NCBI GenBank assembly: GCA_030272735.1
Contig: JARXKL010000002.1
Coordinates: 1-64,000, forward strand
Direction of reading: 5' to 3'
Source: Patescibacteria group bacterium
GTDB lineage: Bacteria; Patescibacteriota; Saccharimonadia; Saccharimonadales; UBA4665
DNA: 64,000 nt
The translations under genes and the position numbers were made by a program. This document shows positions 35,346-43,598 of the stretch, piece by piece (the stretch's first letter is position 1; every line of letters begins with the position of its first letter). Under the pieces are notes generated by a model. It was given only the letters and a program-made list of their open reading frames with translations. It made no database searches and was not told the origin of the DNA.

Positions 35346-37259
35346 CTAGGCCTTCTTGTCCTCGTCAACGACTTCGCCTTCGATTGTTTCGTCCTTGTCG
35401 TCGCTCTTAGCTTCTGAGTCGCCTTCGGCAGATGGCTCTTCAGCCGCAGCTTGCTCGTACATTTTGGCGCCAATTGGCATCAATTTGTCGTTGAGCTCTT
35501 TAGCAGCTGCTTCAAGTTCGTCTTTTGAGGCGTCTTTGTTCTCGACTACTTTTTTAGCTGCCTCTACGGCTTCATCGAGAATTTTTTTGTCATCGTCACT
35601 TATCTTCTCGCCGTTGTCGTTCTTGAGTTTTTCAGCCTGGTAGACGGTGCTATCGAGCAGGTTGCGCGCTTCTACCGCTTCTTTACGAGCTTTGTCTTCT
35701 TCGGCATGGGTTTCGGCTTCTTTGGCCATCTTCTCGACTTCAGTTTTATCGAGGTTACCAGAACCGCTAATAGTAATACTCTGCTCTTTGCCGGTTCCCT
35801 TGTCTTTAGCAGTTACGTTCAAGATACCGTTGGCATCAATATTAAAGGTCACTTCAATCTGTGGAACGCCGCGTGGAGCTGGAGGGATACCGTCGAGTAC
35901 AAAGCGCCCGAGGCTTTTATTGCCTTCAATCATATCGCGCTCACCCTGGCCAACATGCACTTCTACTTGTGGTTGGTTGTCAGCGGCGGTGCTAAATACT
36001 TCAGATTTGCTGGTTGGAATAGTGGTATTGCGCTCGATGAGCTTAGTCATGACGCCGCCCATAGTCTCGATACCAAGGCTCAGTGGAGTAACATCGAGCA
36101 AGAGCACGTCCTTAACGTCGCCTTGCATGACACCGCCTTGGATGGCTGCGCCAATGGCCACAACTTCGTCAGGGTTCACGCCCTTCATAGGGTCTTTGCC
36201 AAAAATAGACTTAACTTTTTCCTGTACAGCCGGCATGCGTGTCATACCACCTACTAATACGACAGCGTCTATATCACTCGCCTTAAGGCCAGCGTCCTTT
36301 AATGCCTTTTCGCATGGTGTTGCGGTGTTATCAATGAGTTCTGAAACAAGGCTCTCGAGCTTAGCACGGGTCAGTTTGTGCTCGAAGTGCTTAGGACCGT
36401 CTGCATCAGCGGTAAGGAATGGTAAATTTACGTCAACTTCTTGTGCAGTTGATAGCTCAATTTTGGCTTTTTCAGCTTCGTCACGCAGGCGCTGCATAGC
36501 TGCTTTGTCGCCACTAATGTCGATACCATGTACTTTTTTGAACTCATCAGCGAAGTAGTTAATGACCACGCGGTCAAAGTCGGCACCGCCTAAGTGAGTG
36601 TCACCGTTAGTAGACTTAACTTCGAAAACGCCATCACCGAGCTCGAGAATAGACACGTCAAACGTACCGCCACCGAGGTCGTACACGGCGATTTTTTCGT
36701 CCGTCTTGCTGCCTTTGTCGAGGCCATATGCAAGAGCAGCGGCAGTTGGTTCATTAATAATGCGCTTTACTTCAAGGCCTGCTATTTTGCCGGCATCTTT
36801 AGTAGCTTGGCGCTGTGAGTCGTCAAAATAAGCAGGTACGGTAATGACCGCCTCAGTTACAGGGCCGCCAGTGAAGCTTTCGGCATCAGCCTTGAGCTTG
36901 CTCAAGATCATGGCACTTACTTCTTCAGGGCTAAACTCTTTGTCGCCCATTTTTACTTTTACGCCGTTGCCACTCTTGATAATTTCATAGCCCATAAGTT
37001 TAAGGTCGCGCTGAACTTCTTTGTCGTTAAAATTGCGGCCTATGAGGCGCTTAACTTCGTAAATAGTGTTCTTACTATTCGTAACTTGTTGGCGGCGAGC
37101 AACCTGGCCAACTAAGCGTTCGCCATTTTTGTTAACAGCTACCACTGATGGTGTCGTGCGGTTGCCTTCAGAGTTTGCAATAATTTCTGGCTTACCAGAT
37201 TGCATAACCGCCATTGCAGAGTTTGTAGTTCCAAGATCGATTCCAATAATTTTACCCAT
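35346..37259 (-). CDS. dnaK: Chaperone DnaK (Hsp70)
   Basis: This is a full-length Hsp70 of 637 residues. The nucleotide-binding domain has [31 protein letters not shown] and [13 protein letters not shown]. The interdomain linker [16 protein letters not shown], the substrate-binding domain and an acidic lid end (GEVVDED) follow. An AAAGGA ribosome binding site precedes the ATG. A CIRCE operator and promoter lie upstream. Confidence 0.98.
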   Translation of the reverse strand: MGKIIGIDLGTTNSAMAVMQSGKPEIIANSEGNRTTPSVVAVNKNGERLVGQVARRQQVTNSKNTIYEVKRLIGRNFNDKEVQRDLKLMGYEIIKSGNGVKVKMGDKEFSPEEVSAMILSKLKADAESFTGGPVTEAVITVPAYFDDSQRQATKDAGKIAGLEVKRIINEPTAAALAYGLDKGSKTDEKIAVYDLGGGTFDVSILELGDGVFEVKSTNGDTHLGGADFDRVVINYFADEFKKVHGIDISGDKAAMQRLRDEAEKAKIELSTAQEVDVNLPFLTADADGPKHFEHKLTRAKLESLVSELIDNTATPCEKALKDAGLKASDIDAVVLVGGMTRMPAVQEKVKSIFGKDPMKGVNPDEVVAIGAAIQGGVMQGDVKDVLLLDVTPLSLGIETMGGVMTKLIERNTTIPTSKSEVFSTAADNQPQVEVHVGQGERDMIEGNKSLGRFVLDGIPPAPRGVPQIEVTFNIDANGILNVTAKDKGTGKEQSITISGSGNLDKTEVEKMAKEAETHAEEDKARKEAVEARNLLDSTVYQAEKLKNDNGEKISDDDKKILDEAVEAAKKVVENKDASKDELEAAAKELNDKLMPIGAKMYEQAAAEEPSAEGDSEAKSDDKDETIEGEVVDEDKKA

Positions 37260-37302
37260 AGAGATATATCCTTTCGTGAATGTTATAAGGGAGTATGGCC
37301 TA

Positions 37303-37341
37303 ATTATAAGTGAGTTAGCACTCGCATGTCAAGAGTGCTAA
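37303..37341 (-). promoter_or_regulatory. dnaK promoter with CIRCE operator
   Basis: A perfect CIRCE (TTAGCACTC, 9 nt, GAGTGCTAA) lies at 37315-37341 and overlaps the -35 TTGACA (37332-37327). TATAAT follows at 37308-37303. HrcA binding would block polymerase. The predicted leader is about 37 nt and carries a normal ribosome binding site. Confidence 0.96.
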
Positions 37342-37351
37342 TTGTTGTTTT

Positions 37352-37603
37352 TTAGGCTACCTTTCCTTCTAAGGCATACGAAAAACTAGCTAAACTTTTA
37401 TCATCAAGTTTTATTAGAAAGTCGCCACTATCAGCAATTATCCCACAGTCGTTTTTGGCCATATCTTCTGTCAGTTCGTACAAATTAACAAGGAACTCGC
37501 CTACAGTTTCGTATATTTCATTCTGCTGGCTTTTGGGTAATAACCAGTGTGGATGATACTGATCTATTTTAGAAGGTTCTAATGCTCGAAGAATTTCGGC
37601 CAT
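37352..37603 (-). CDS. Hypothetical protein between grpE and dnaK
   Basis: This 83-residue protein has no recognised family. Its ATG overlaps the grpE stop (TAATG), so it is co-translated with grpE. It appears to be a small mixed alpha/beta protein without membrane segments. It stops just before the dnaK CIRCE operator. Confidence 0.68.
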   Translation of the reverse strand: MAEILRALEPSKIDQYHPHWLLPKSQQNEIYETVGEFLVNLYELTEDMAKNDCGIIADSGDFLIKLDDKSLASFSYALEGKVA

Positions 37604-38094
37604 TATTCGCTCATTACTCTGACCATGGCGTGCCTAATCACGTCATCGCCTATTTGATAGCCGGACTGGAGTTCTTCGCACACGATCTCTTTGTCGCCAT
37701 CGCCTTCTTCCATGCTGATTGCTTCATGCAAATCTGGATTAAAAGGCTCGCCGACAGTCTTAATGCGCTCGACACCTATATCTGTCAGCGTTTTTTCGAA
37801 TTGTTTTACCACACCTTGCACGCCTTTAACGTAGTCGTTATCTTTCAGGTCATCGGGAACATGCTTGAGCGCACGCTCGAAATTGTCGATTACTGGCAGT
37901 AAATCTTTGATTACTGTCGCTTTAAGACGCGTGCGCAGCCGAGTTATTTCTTCGTCATGGCGACGACGAATATTGGTTGCATCGGCTCGCTCACGCTGTA
38001 ATGCTTCAGTTAAATCAGCAATTTTCTGCTCAAGATCGGCTATATCAATTGATTCTTTTTTATTAGTTTTTTTGGTCGACTTTTTATCGGACAT
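37603..38094 (-). CDS. grpE: Nucleotide exchange factor GrpE
   Basis: GrpE releases ADP from DnaK. The N-terminal coiled coil (IADLEQKIADLTEALQRER) and the C-terminal beta-wing with VCEELQSGYQIGDDVIRHAM are family hallmarks. The basic N-terminal tail is short. The 163-residue length fits. It overlaps the upstream small gene by 11 nt. Confidence 0.95.
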   Translation of the reverse strand: MSDKKSTKKTNKKESIDIADLEQKIADLTEALQRERADATNIRRRHDEEITRLRTRLKATVIKDLLPVIDNFERALKHVPDDLKDNDYVKGVQGVVKQFEKTLTDIGVERIKTVGEPFNPDLHEAISMEEGDGDKEIVCEELQSGYQIGDDVIRHAMVRVMSE

Positions 38095-38329
38095 GATTTA
38101 TTCCCCATTTAATGGCTTTAAGAGCTCCCATAAGTGCAACCACCCCTGCAGCAGCAACAAATGTCAGTTCGGCTTTAACTTGAGCATCGGTGAGCGGCGG
38201 AGGTGACCCATTCTCCATAGTGGTATTTACATAAAGTGGCACTGTAGTGCGAGGTTGCCCTTCCCGTATATCGTGTACCACTCCCGTTTGAGTTTCTGTT
38301 TTGGGCCTTAGGTGATAAACATTAGACAT
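38084..38329 (-). CDS. Small protein with C-terminal membrane helix between hrcA and grpE
   Basis: This 81-residue protein has a polar N terminus (MSNVYHLRPKTETQ) and a C-terminal hydrophobic helix (about 56-72, FVAAAGVVALMGAL), so it is a tail-anchored candidate. It overlaps both hrcA (8 nt) and grpE (11 nt), showing tight coupling in the heat-shock operon. No family recognised. Confidence 0.65.
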   Translation of the reverse strand: MSNVYHLRPKTETQTGVVHDIREGQPRTTVPLYVNTTMENGSPPPLTDAQVKAELTFVAAAGVVALMGALKAIKWGINHVR

Positions 38330-39053
38330 ATAAAACCTCTTCTAATTCTTGGCCAGCTCGTGAAACAAGTGTCATGACGTCGCGGTAGCTTTGGCGAGTT
38401 GGACCGAGAGTACCAATATAGCTGCGGTCGCTGAAAGGGCTACGGAAACGACTAATAATAAGTGAGCAGCCTGCCGCCCGACCGATTGGGTTTTCTTGTC
38501 CTATATAGACACTCAAGGGCTCATTTGGTGCAGCTTCACGTAACCACGGCTCCAAATTGTCGAGTAACTGAGCGACTTGTTGCACGTTGTTTTGGCTGGT
38601 ATACCCATGCATGCCGTTCATAAATTCTGGTTGCCCAAATAAATTACTTAACCCGCTAATATACAACTGGTTACCAATTGTCGCTAAGCCCAAATTGTGC
38701 GTAAGTTCAACAAGGGTGTCTACCGCATTACGAATCATACGCTCGGGGGCGCCAGCGTTCTGAACACGAGAAGCCAAGGCACGTTCGCCTCGGCGCTCAG
38801 GTAAGCTTGGAACAGCTGGGTTATCGTTGATGGTATTCACATATAATCGATAGCCTTTATCGGTAGGGATACGGCCGGCACTGGTGTGGGGTTGCATAAT
38901 AAAGCCGCAACGTTCAAGTTCTGCCATTTCGGCACGAATGGTGGCTGAACTGACTTTAAACACTTTGGCGAGCAAACTACTGCCAACGGGCACGGCTACT
39001 TCTGCATACTGCTCAACAATGGCGCTTAAGATATTTTGTTGACGCAAAGTCAT
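38322..39053 (-). CDS. hrcA: Heat-inducible repressor HrcA, shortened form
   Basis: HrcA represses CIRCE-controlled genes. The winged-helix domain (VSSATIRAEMAELERCGFIMQPHTSAGRIPTDKGYRLYV, about residues 35-75 when counted from this start) is well conserved, and the end SYIGTLGPTRQSYRDVM matches the family end. At 243 residues it is about 100 shorter than typical HrcA, consistent with loss of the inserted dimerisation domain. Met 39053 is preferred over 39077 because the latter lies in the CIRCE element and 39053 lies 6 nt from the -10 box. Confidence 0.9.
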   Translation of the reverse strand: MTLRQQNILSAIVEQYAEVAVPVGSSLLAKVFKVSSATIRAEMAELERCGFIMQPHTSAGRIPTDKGYRLYVNTINDNPAVPSLPERRGERALASRVQNAGAPERMIRNAVDTLVELTHNLGLATIGNQLYISGLSNLFGQPEFMNGMHGYTSQNNVQQVAQLLDNLEPWLREAAPNEPLSVYIGQENPIGRAAGCSLIISRFRSPFSDRSYIGTLGPTRQSYRDVMTLVSRAGQELEEVLYV

Positions 39054-39059
39054 GCATAT

Positions 39060-39097
39060 ATCGTACTCATTTAGCACTCGCTAGTCAAGAGTGCCAG
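39060..39097 (-). promoter_or_regulatory. hrcA promoter with CIRCE operator
   Basis: CIRCE-type repeat TTAGCACTC, 9 nt, GAGTGCCAG (39071-39097; the distal arm has two changes). It overlaps -35 TTGACT (39088-39083). The -10 TACGAT is at 39065-39060, 17 nt away. Only 6 nt separate it from ATG 39053, predicting a leaderless, autoregulated transcript. Confidence 0.9.
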
Positions 39098-39098
39098 A

Positions 39099-39833
39099 CT
39101 AAAGCGACTTGAGGAGGGCTTGTGTGTCTACGTAGAGTCTTTTGGCCAATTCGCGGGCCTTCACTTGCGCCTCATCGTCAATGTAATCGAGCTTTGCTAG
39201 AGTATGAATTTGCTCAGCCGCTTGCAACACTGAATCGTTGATAACAAATTTATAGTAATCATGCTCTAATGCAGCTTTAAATTCTACGGCCGCACTCTCC
39301 ATGCGTCTTTTGTACTCTTCATGGTTCATTTCACCACGGTGTTTTATGCGTCGCTGCCACTCATCAAAGTTCGGTGGGAGTACAAAAATAGCTAAAGTAT
39401 CCGGTTTAAGCTTGAGAGCATTATCAACTCCGGCAATTTCAGCATCAGTTAATGCAATTTTCTCTGAGTCGTTTGCCATTTGTAATTCACGAATACTAAT
39501 ACCTGAAACCTGTTGTTCGTGGATAACAGCTGCTTCTAAGTATTTACCATCTTTGATATCCTGGAGCACGTCTTCTTCAGGCCGGAACCAGTATTCTACG
39601 CCATCGCGTTCCATGATCCCATCGTTGCTACGCTTTAAGCGCGTAGTGTCGGAAATTATAAAATAATAATCGCCGGTTTTCATGAGCTCACGAATAATAG
39701 TGTTGCGGCCAGATGAACTCGGCGCCACTAATAGCACCAATTGCGTCTGAGACAGCGCCTGTAATGAGGACTTAGAAAGGTTGTAATCAGCTAGATGCTT
39801 TTTGAATTCTTCAATATGATCTAGTTTGTTCAT
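39099..39833 (-). CDS. Guanylate-kinase-like protein with altered P-loop
   Basis: Similarity to guanylate kinases is clear from the order of motifs: P-loop region, TTRLKRSNDGIMERDGVEYWF and the LAIFVLPPNFDEWQRRIKHRG segment. The P-loop, however, reads APSSSGRNT (37-45) instead of GPSGxGKST, so both glycines and the catalytic Lys are changed. An N-terminal helical extension of about 30 residues and a C-terminal helical tail are also present. It may be a non-canonical kinase or a nucleotide-sensing relative. Confidence 0.8.
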   Translation of the reverse strand: MNKLDHIEEFKKHLADYNLSKSSLQALSQTQLVLLVAPSSSGRNTIIRELMKTGDYYFIISDTTRLKRSNDGIMERDGVEYWFRPEEDVLQDIKDGKYLEAAVIHEQQVSGISIRELQMANDSEKIALTDAEIAGVDNALKLKPDTLAIFVLPPNFDEWQRRIKHRGEMNHEEYKRRMESAAVEFKAALEHDYYKFVINDSVLQAAEQIHTLAKLDYIDDEAQVKARELAKRLYVDTQALLKSL

Positions 39834-39839
39834 CGTATA

Positions 39840-39868
39840 GTTATAGCAGGAATACAGGGGTAAAACAA
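39840..39868 (-). promoter_or_regulatory. Leaderless-type promoter of the guanylate-kinase-like gene
   Basis: TTGTTT (39868-39863), a 17-nt spacer ending in TGC and TATAAC (39845-39840) form an extended -10 promoter. The ATG follows 6 nt after the -10, so the start site should coincide with the start codon. Confidence 0.65.
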
Positions 39869-39973
39869 CTCAGAATGGCTATAGTTAATAAATTAAATTT
39901 GTTGACAAACCGGTTGCATGGAGCGATACTTACAACAGATATAATCAAAAAAATTAATAATAAAGAAAATAAA

Positions 39974-40510
39974 ATGAAAAAATTAGATACCCGCGGCGTC
40001 GCTCATCAGATTGCCTTGATCGCTTTTGTCGTACTATTCGCAGTAGTCGGAGTCGGCTATTTAGTAGCCAGCCATGCTGATTCTTGTAACCCTCCTTCTA
40101 GCGTTAGCGGAGCAGTTTCAAGTAGTGTCAGTAGTCCTGTATCAGGCGGTAATTGCGCAACGTCAAATTTAGCGTGTACCATTAATGGCGTTCCCGCCAA
40201 CCCTGTTAAGGGTCAGATTGTTCGCCCAACGTTTACTGTTACGAATGCGGGGAAAACTAAGGTAGCGTTTAACGCATATACTGATGTCCTCGCATACAAC
40301 AATCCTACTAAGGGTGGCGTACTTTCATCGAAGCATTTTAGTCAAAAATTACGACCCGGAAGCACCTCTACTCATAAAATGAAATCATATAAAGTCGCCT
40401 ATGCATCTGCAACCGTTTCTAAGATTGAATACGATGCCAACTTTGTTCAGAACGGCTACCAGCCCGCATGCTCCGCAGTCATGACGCTTCCAATAAAGCC
40501 TGCTCAATAA
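39974..40510 (+). CDS. Membrane-anchored extracellular hypothetical protein
   Basis: The frame is open from 39875, but Met 39974 gives a classic signal-anchor: MKKLDTRGVAHQIALIAFVV, with a helix to about residue 31. A Ser-rich linker with Val and Gly repeats (about 40-57) precedes a domain of about 115 residues with CARDB-like character (GQIVRPTFTVTNAGKTKV). Cys residues could form disulfides. It is predicted to be exposed on the surface. No precise family. Confidence 0.7.
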   Translation: MKKLDTRGVAHQIALIAFVVLFAVVGVGYLVASHADSCNPPSSVSGAVSSSVSSPVSGGNCATSNLACTINGVPANPVKGQIVRPTFTVTNAGKTKVAFNAYTDVLAYNNPTKGGVLSSKHFSQKLRPGSTSTHKMKSYKVAYASATVSKIEYDANFVQNGYQPACSAVMTLPIKPAQ

Positions 40511-40584
40511 GTCGTACTGTGAAACTACATACTGCTTTCAACTGTGCTGCAGCATTTAGTGCACGTAAATAATCCGATCATGCA

Positions 40585-41778
40585 ATGAAGAACATAGCTG
40601 TATCTAAAACTGATGCAGCACTTACCTGCAAGCGGATTGCCATAAGTATCGCTATTGCGCTCGTGTTTTCAGTTCCATTCTCACCCCGTAAGAATATTGA
40701 TATGCAGGGAATACTGCTTATTATCAGCGGTAGTTTTGCCCTAGCAAGTCTTCTGTTTAGCCTTAATATCAAGAAATTTACGGCATTTAGTTATGCGCGA
40801 CTCCTCATTGTAATGTTTCTACTACTGAGTATCTGCAGCTCGTTGACCCAGCCGCACCTTATTTACAATTTGCTTGGAGCACCACAAGTGCGACTGGGTA
40901 GTCTAGGACTAGCATCTTGTGTTGCAGTTGGGCTCCTATGTAAGCAGTACACCGCTAAAAGGACCATCGCTTGGTTATTCGGTTTGGGCGTCGCCGTGAG
41001 TGTTATATCTATTCCATATACACTTATAACGCTTCATTCGTTGCATAGATTTGGAGGCATATTTGCTCAAGCAGATATAATGGCCTGCCTACTTGGCGTA
41101 ACGTGCATACTCGGTTTTAGCATAGTTCGCATGAATACTCCCTATAACAGGGCAATTACTACAGCTATCTGTTTGCTTTCTGTAATGCTAGTACTCACTG
41201 AGACTCGTAGTATTATCTATCTTTTACTTTTAGCGATAACTGTTCTTGCTTTAAAAGAATTGCTATCTAATCCCCGATATTTTCGCTACGCAGCCGTCGG
41301 TACTGCGCTATGCATTTTAGTCGTAGTATTTTTACTGCCGCAACGCCTACATAATCGTGGGTATTTGTTCGAAAGCGTAACTTACCGTACGGAATTATTC
41401 GAAGCAGGTATAGCCGCTACTTCGACTCATCCGTTACTGGGCTATGGTCCTGGAAATCTCGCCGACGCATTAGCATGCGACAAATTAACCGCAGATGAGT
41501 TACAACGGACTTGCGAAGATGGTTACTACTTTAACAGTAGTCATGTACTATTTTTAGATAGGGTACTGATGATTGGCTGGCCTGGTGGCATAGTGTTTCT
41601 GGCACTATTGTTATTAGCACTACGACGAGGCTTTACCGGTTCAAAAGAGCAGCAAATTTTCGCGTGGATACTGACGTTACTCTGCATATACCTATTAACC
41701 AACGTAACTCATATTCTTTTGGAGCTTTTATTATGGGTATTAGTTTTTCAATGTCTGAAACGGATTAGTCGCGCTTGA
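40585..41778 (+). CDS. O-antigen ligase/Wzy-like membrane protein
   Basis: About ten to eleven transmembrane helices flank a large external loop. The Wzy_C-type signature RTELFEAGIAATSTHPLLGYGPGNLADAL, written here for orientation at about 268-297, includes the conserved THPLLGYGPGN. Such enzymes ligate or polymerise glycans, or glycosylate pilins. No glycan gene cluster surrounds it. Its 3' end overlaps convergent lepA by 14 nt. Confidence 0.82.
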   Translation: MKNIAVSKTDAALTCKRIAISIAIALVFSVPFSPRKNIDMQGILLIISGSFALASLLFSLNIKKFTAFSYARLLIVMFLLLSICSSLTQPHLIYNLLGAPQVRLGSLGLASCVAVGLLCKQYTAKRTIAWLFGLGVAVSVISIPYTLITLHSLHRFGGIFAQADIMACLLGVTCILGFSIVRMNTPYNRAITTAICLLSVMLVLTETRSIIYLLLLAITVLALKELLSNPRYFRYAAVGTALCILVVVFLLPQRLHNRGYLFESVTYRTELFEAGIAATSTHPLLGYGPGNLADALACDKLTADELQRTCEDGYYFNSSHVLFLDRVLMIGWPGGIVFLALLLLALRRGFTGSKEQQIFAWILTLLCIYLLTNVTHILLELLLWVLVFQCLKRISRA

Positions 41779-43543
41779 GCATGACGGTGAAAGCTTCGGC
41801 GGGTATGTCTACTTTTCCGAAGCGCTTCATGCGTTTCTTACCCTTAGCTTGTTTAGCAAGCACCTTTTTCTTGCGCGATACATCTCCGCCATACAGGCCG
41901 GTTGTCACATCTTTACGGAATGCGCTAATATCTTCTCGGGCAATAAACTTGCCGCCAATTGCTGCTTGCAAGGCGACCTGGAAATTTTGACGAGGGATAA
42001 TTTCTTTCAGTTTTTCTACCGTTGTGCGACCTAAACTCTGTGCCTCGGTGCGGTGGACCATAATACTTAACGCGCTAACTATATCTCCCGCGACATAAAA
42101 GTCTAAACGAACCAGGTCCTCTGCGCGGTAATTATCGAGTTCGTAGTTAAATGAGCCGTAACCGCTCGTTAAGCTTTTGAGTTGGTCATAAAAATCAGTT
42201 AGTAAGTTGGCAAGCGGCGCCTCAAAACTTATCATCGCGCGCTTATCAATATAGCTAATATTGTTCTGTAGGCCGCGCTTACTGCTAATCAGTTGTATTA
42301 CAGGACCTATGTAGTCCTGAGGCACTACGATTTCACCTTTTATCCACGGTTCACGAATTTCTTTAATCCTTGCGGGATCGGGCAAATCGGCTGCGCTTTG
42401 AATATCGACAGTTTCTCCGCTCAAGAGTTCCACTTGGTAGTCCGTCGACGGATTAGTGACGACAAGTTCGAGGTTATATTCTCGCTCCAAGCGCTCGCGA
42501 ATTATATCCATGTGCAGCAACCCTAGGAAACCGATGCGAACACCAAAGCCCAAGACGGGTGAGTTCTCAGGTACAAACTGCAGAGCGGAGTCGCTCAGAC
42601 TGAGCTTTTCTATGGCATCTTTCAGCTCTTGGTAAAACTCGTTGCTTTCCGGGAAAAAACCGGCATAAACAAACGGTTGTACATCGCGGTAACCCGGCAG
42701 CATTTCGGTGGCTGGGTTGTTAGTGAGCGTAATAGTGTCGCCTACTTTGGCTTCTCGCGTAGATTTCAGGTTTGTAACTATGTAGCCAATTTCACCAGTC
42801 TCTAGAGACGTACCGGCTGTCATTTGCGGCTTAAGCGCACCAATTTCGAGTGCAATACCATGCGCGTTAGTGGCAAACATCGTAATTGGTGATGACTTCT
42901 TGATAGCACCCTCAAATACACGTACGTACAATATAACGCCGCGGTAATCGTCATAGTAACTATCAAAAATGAGTGCACGCGTTACGCCGGAATCGCGTGG
43001 TATTGGTGCTGGTAAATCGGCGACCACATGCTCCAAAACATTCTCGACACCCATACCGGTTTTAGCAGAAATTTGTAATATATCTTCGAATTTACAGCCG
43101 AGTAAGCTCACAATTTCGGCACCGACGCGCTCGACATCAGCAGCGGGCAGATCTATTTTATTGAGTACCGGTATGATTGTGAGGTCGGCAGCTATGGCCA
43201 AGTACACATTCGCTAAGGTTTGCGCCTGTATACCCTGACTCGCGTCAACCACAAGCAGTGCGCCTTCACAAGCTTCGAGGCTTCGCGACACTTCATAGCT
43301 AAAGTCGACATGCCCAGGGGTATCAATCAGGTTAAGCTGGTAGCCTTTGTAGTCCATGCGTACTGGCGCTAGCTTAATAGTAATGCCTTTTTCGCGCTCC
43401 AAATCCATGCGGTCGAGCATTTGGGCTTTCATATCACGTTTGAGCACCGTGCCAGTAAGCTCTAGCAAGCGATCAGCGAGCGTCGATTTGCCATGGTCGA
43501 TATGCGCAATAATACAGAAGTTTCTAATACGGTCTTGGGTCAT
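41765..43543 (-). CDS. lepA: Elongation factor 4 (LepA)
   Basis: LepA is a ribosome-associated GTPase. The G motifs are AHIDHGKST, DTPGHVDF and NKIDLP. The family-specific C-terminal domain ends KKRMKRFGKVDIPAEAF. The frame is open to 43582, but MTQDRIRNFCIIAH at 43543 is the conserved start (592 residues). An extended -10 TGT-TATACT (43559-43551) lies 7 nt upstream, predicting a leaderless mRNA. Confidence 0.97.
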   Translation of the reverse strand: MTQDRIRNFCIIAHIDHGKSTLADRLLELTGTVLKRDMKAQMLDRMDLEREKGITIKLAPVRMDYKGYQLNLIDTPGHVDFSYEVSRSLEACEGALLVVDASQGIQAQTLANVYLAIAADLTIIPVLNKIDLPAADVERVGAEIVSLLGCKFEDILQISAKTGMGVENVLEHVVADLPAPIPRDSGVTRALIFDSYYDDYRGVILYVRVFEGAIKKSSPITMFATNAHGIALEIGALKPQMTAGTSLETGEIGYIVTNLKSTREAKVGDTITLTNNPATEMLPGYRDVQPFVYAGFFPESNEFYQELKDAIEKLSLSDSALQFVPENSPVLGFGVRIGFLGLLHMDIIRERLEREYNLELVVTNPSTDYQVELLSGETVDIQSAADLPDPARIKEIREPWIKGEIVVPQDYIGPVIQLISSKRGLQNNISYIDKRAMISFEAPLANLLTDFYDQLKSLTSGYGSFNYELDNYRAEDLVRLDFYVAGDIVSALSIMVHRTEAQSLGRTTVEKLKEIIPRQNFQVALQAAIGGKFIAREDISAFRKDVTTGLYGGDVSRKKKVLAKQAKGKKRMKRFGKVDIPAEAFTVMLKRD

Positions 43544-43598
43544 TGCATCTAGTATAACAGAGGTCGGTGTACATACTGGCATTTACCGCAAACTATGT

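Noticed and set aside
35647-36558. A 303-codon open frame on the plus strand opposite dnaK
   Set aside because: It is antisense to highly conserved dnaK codons, is Ser/Leu-rich low-complexity in translation and has no ribosome binding site. It is a shadow of dnaK.
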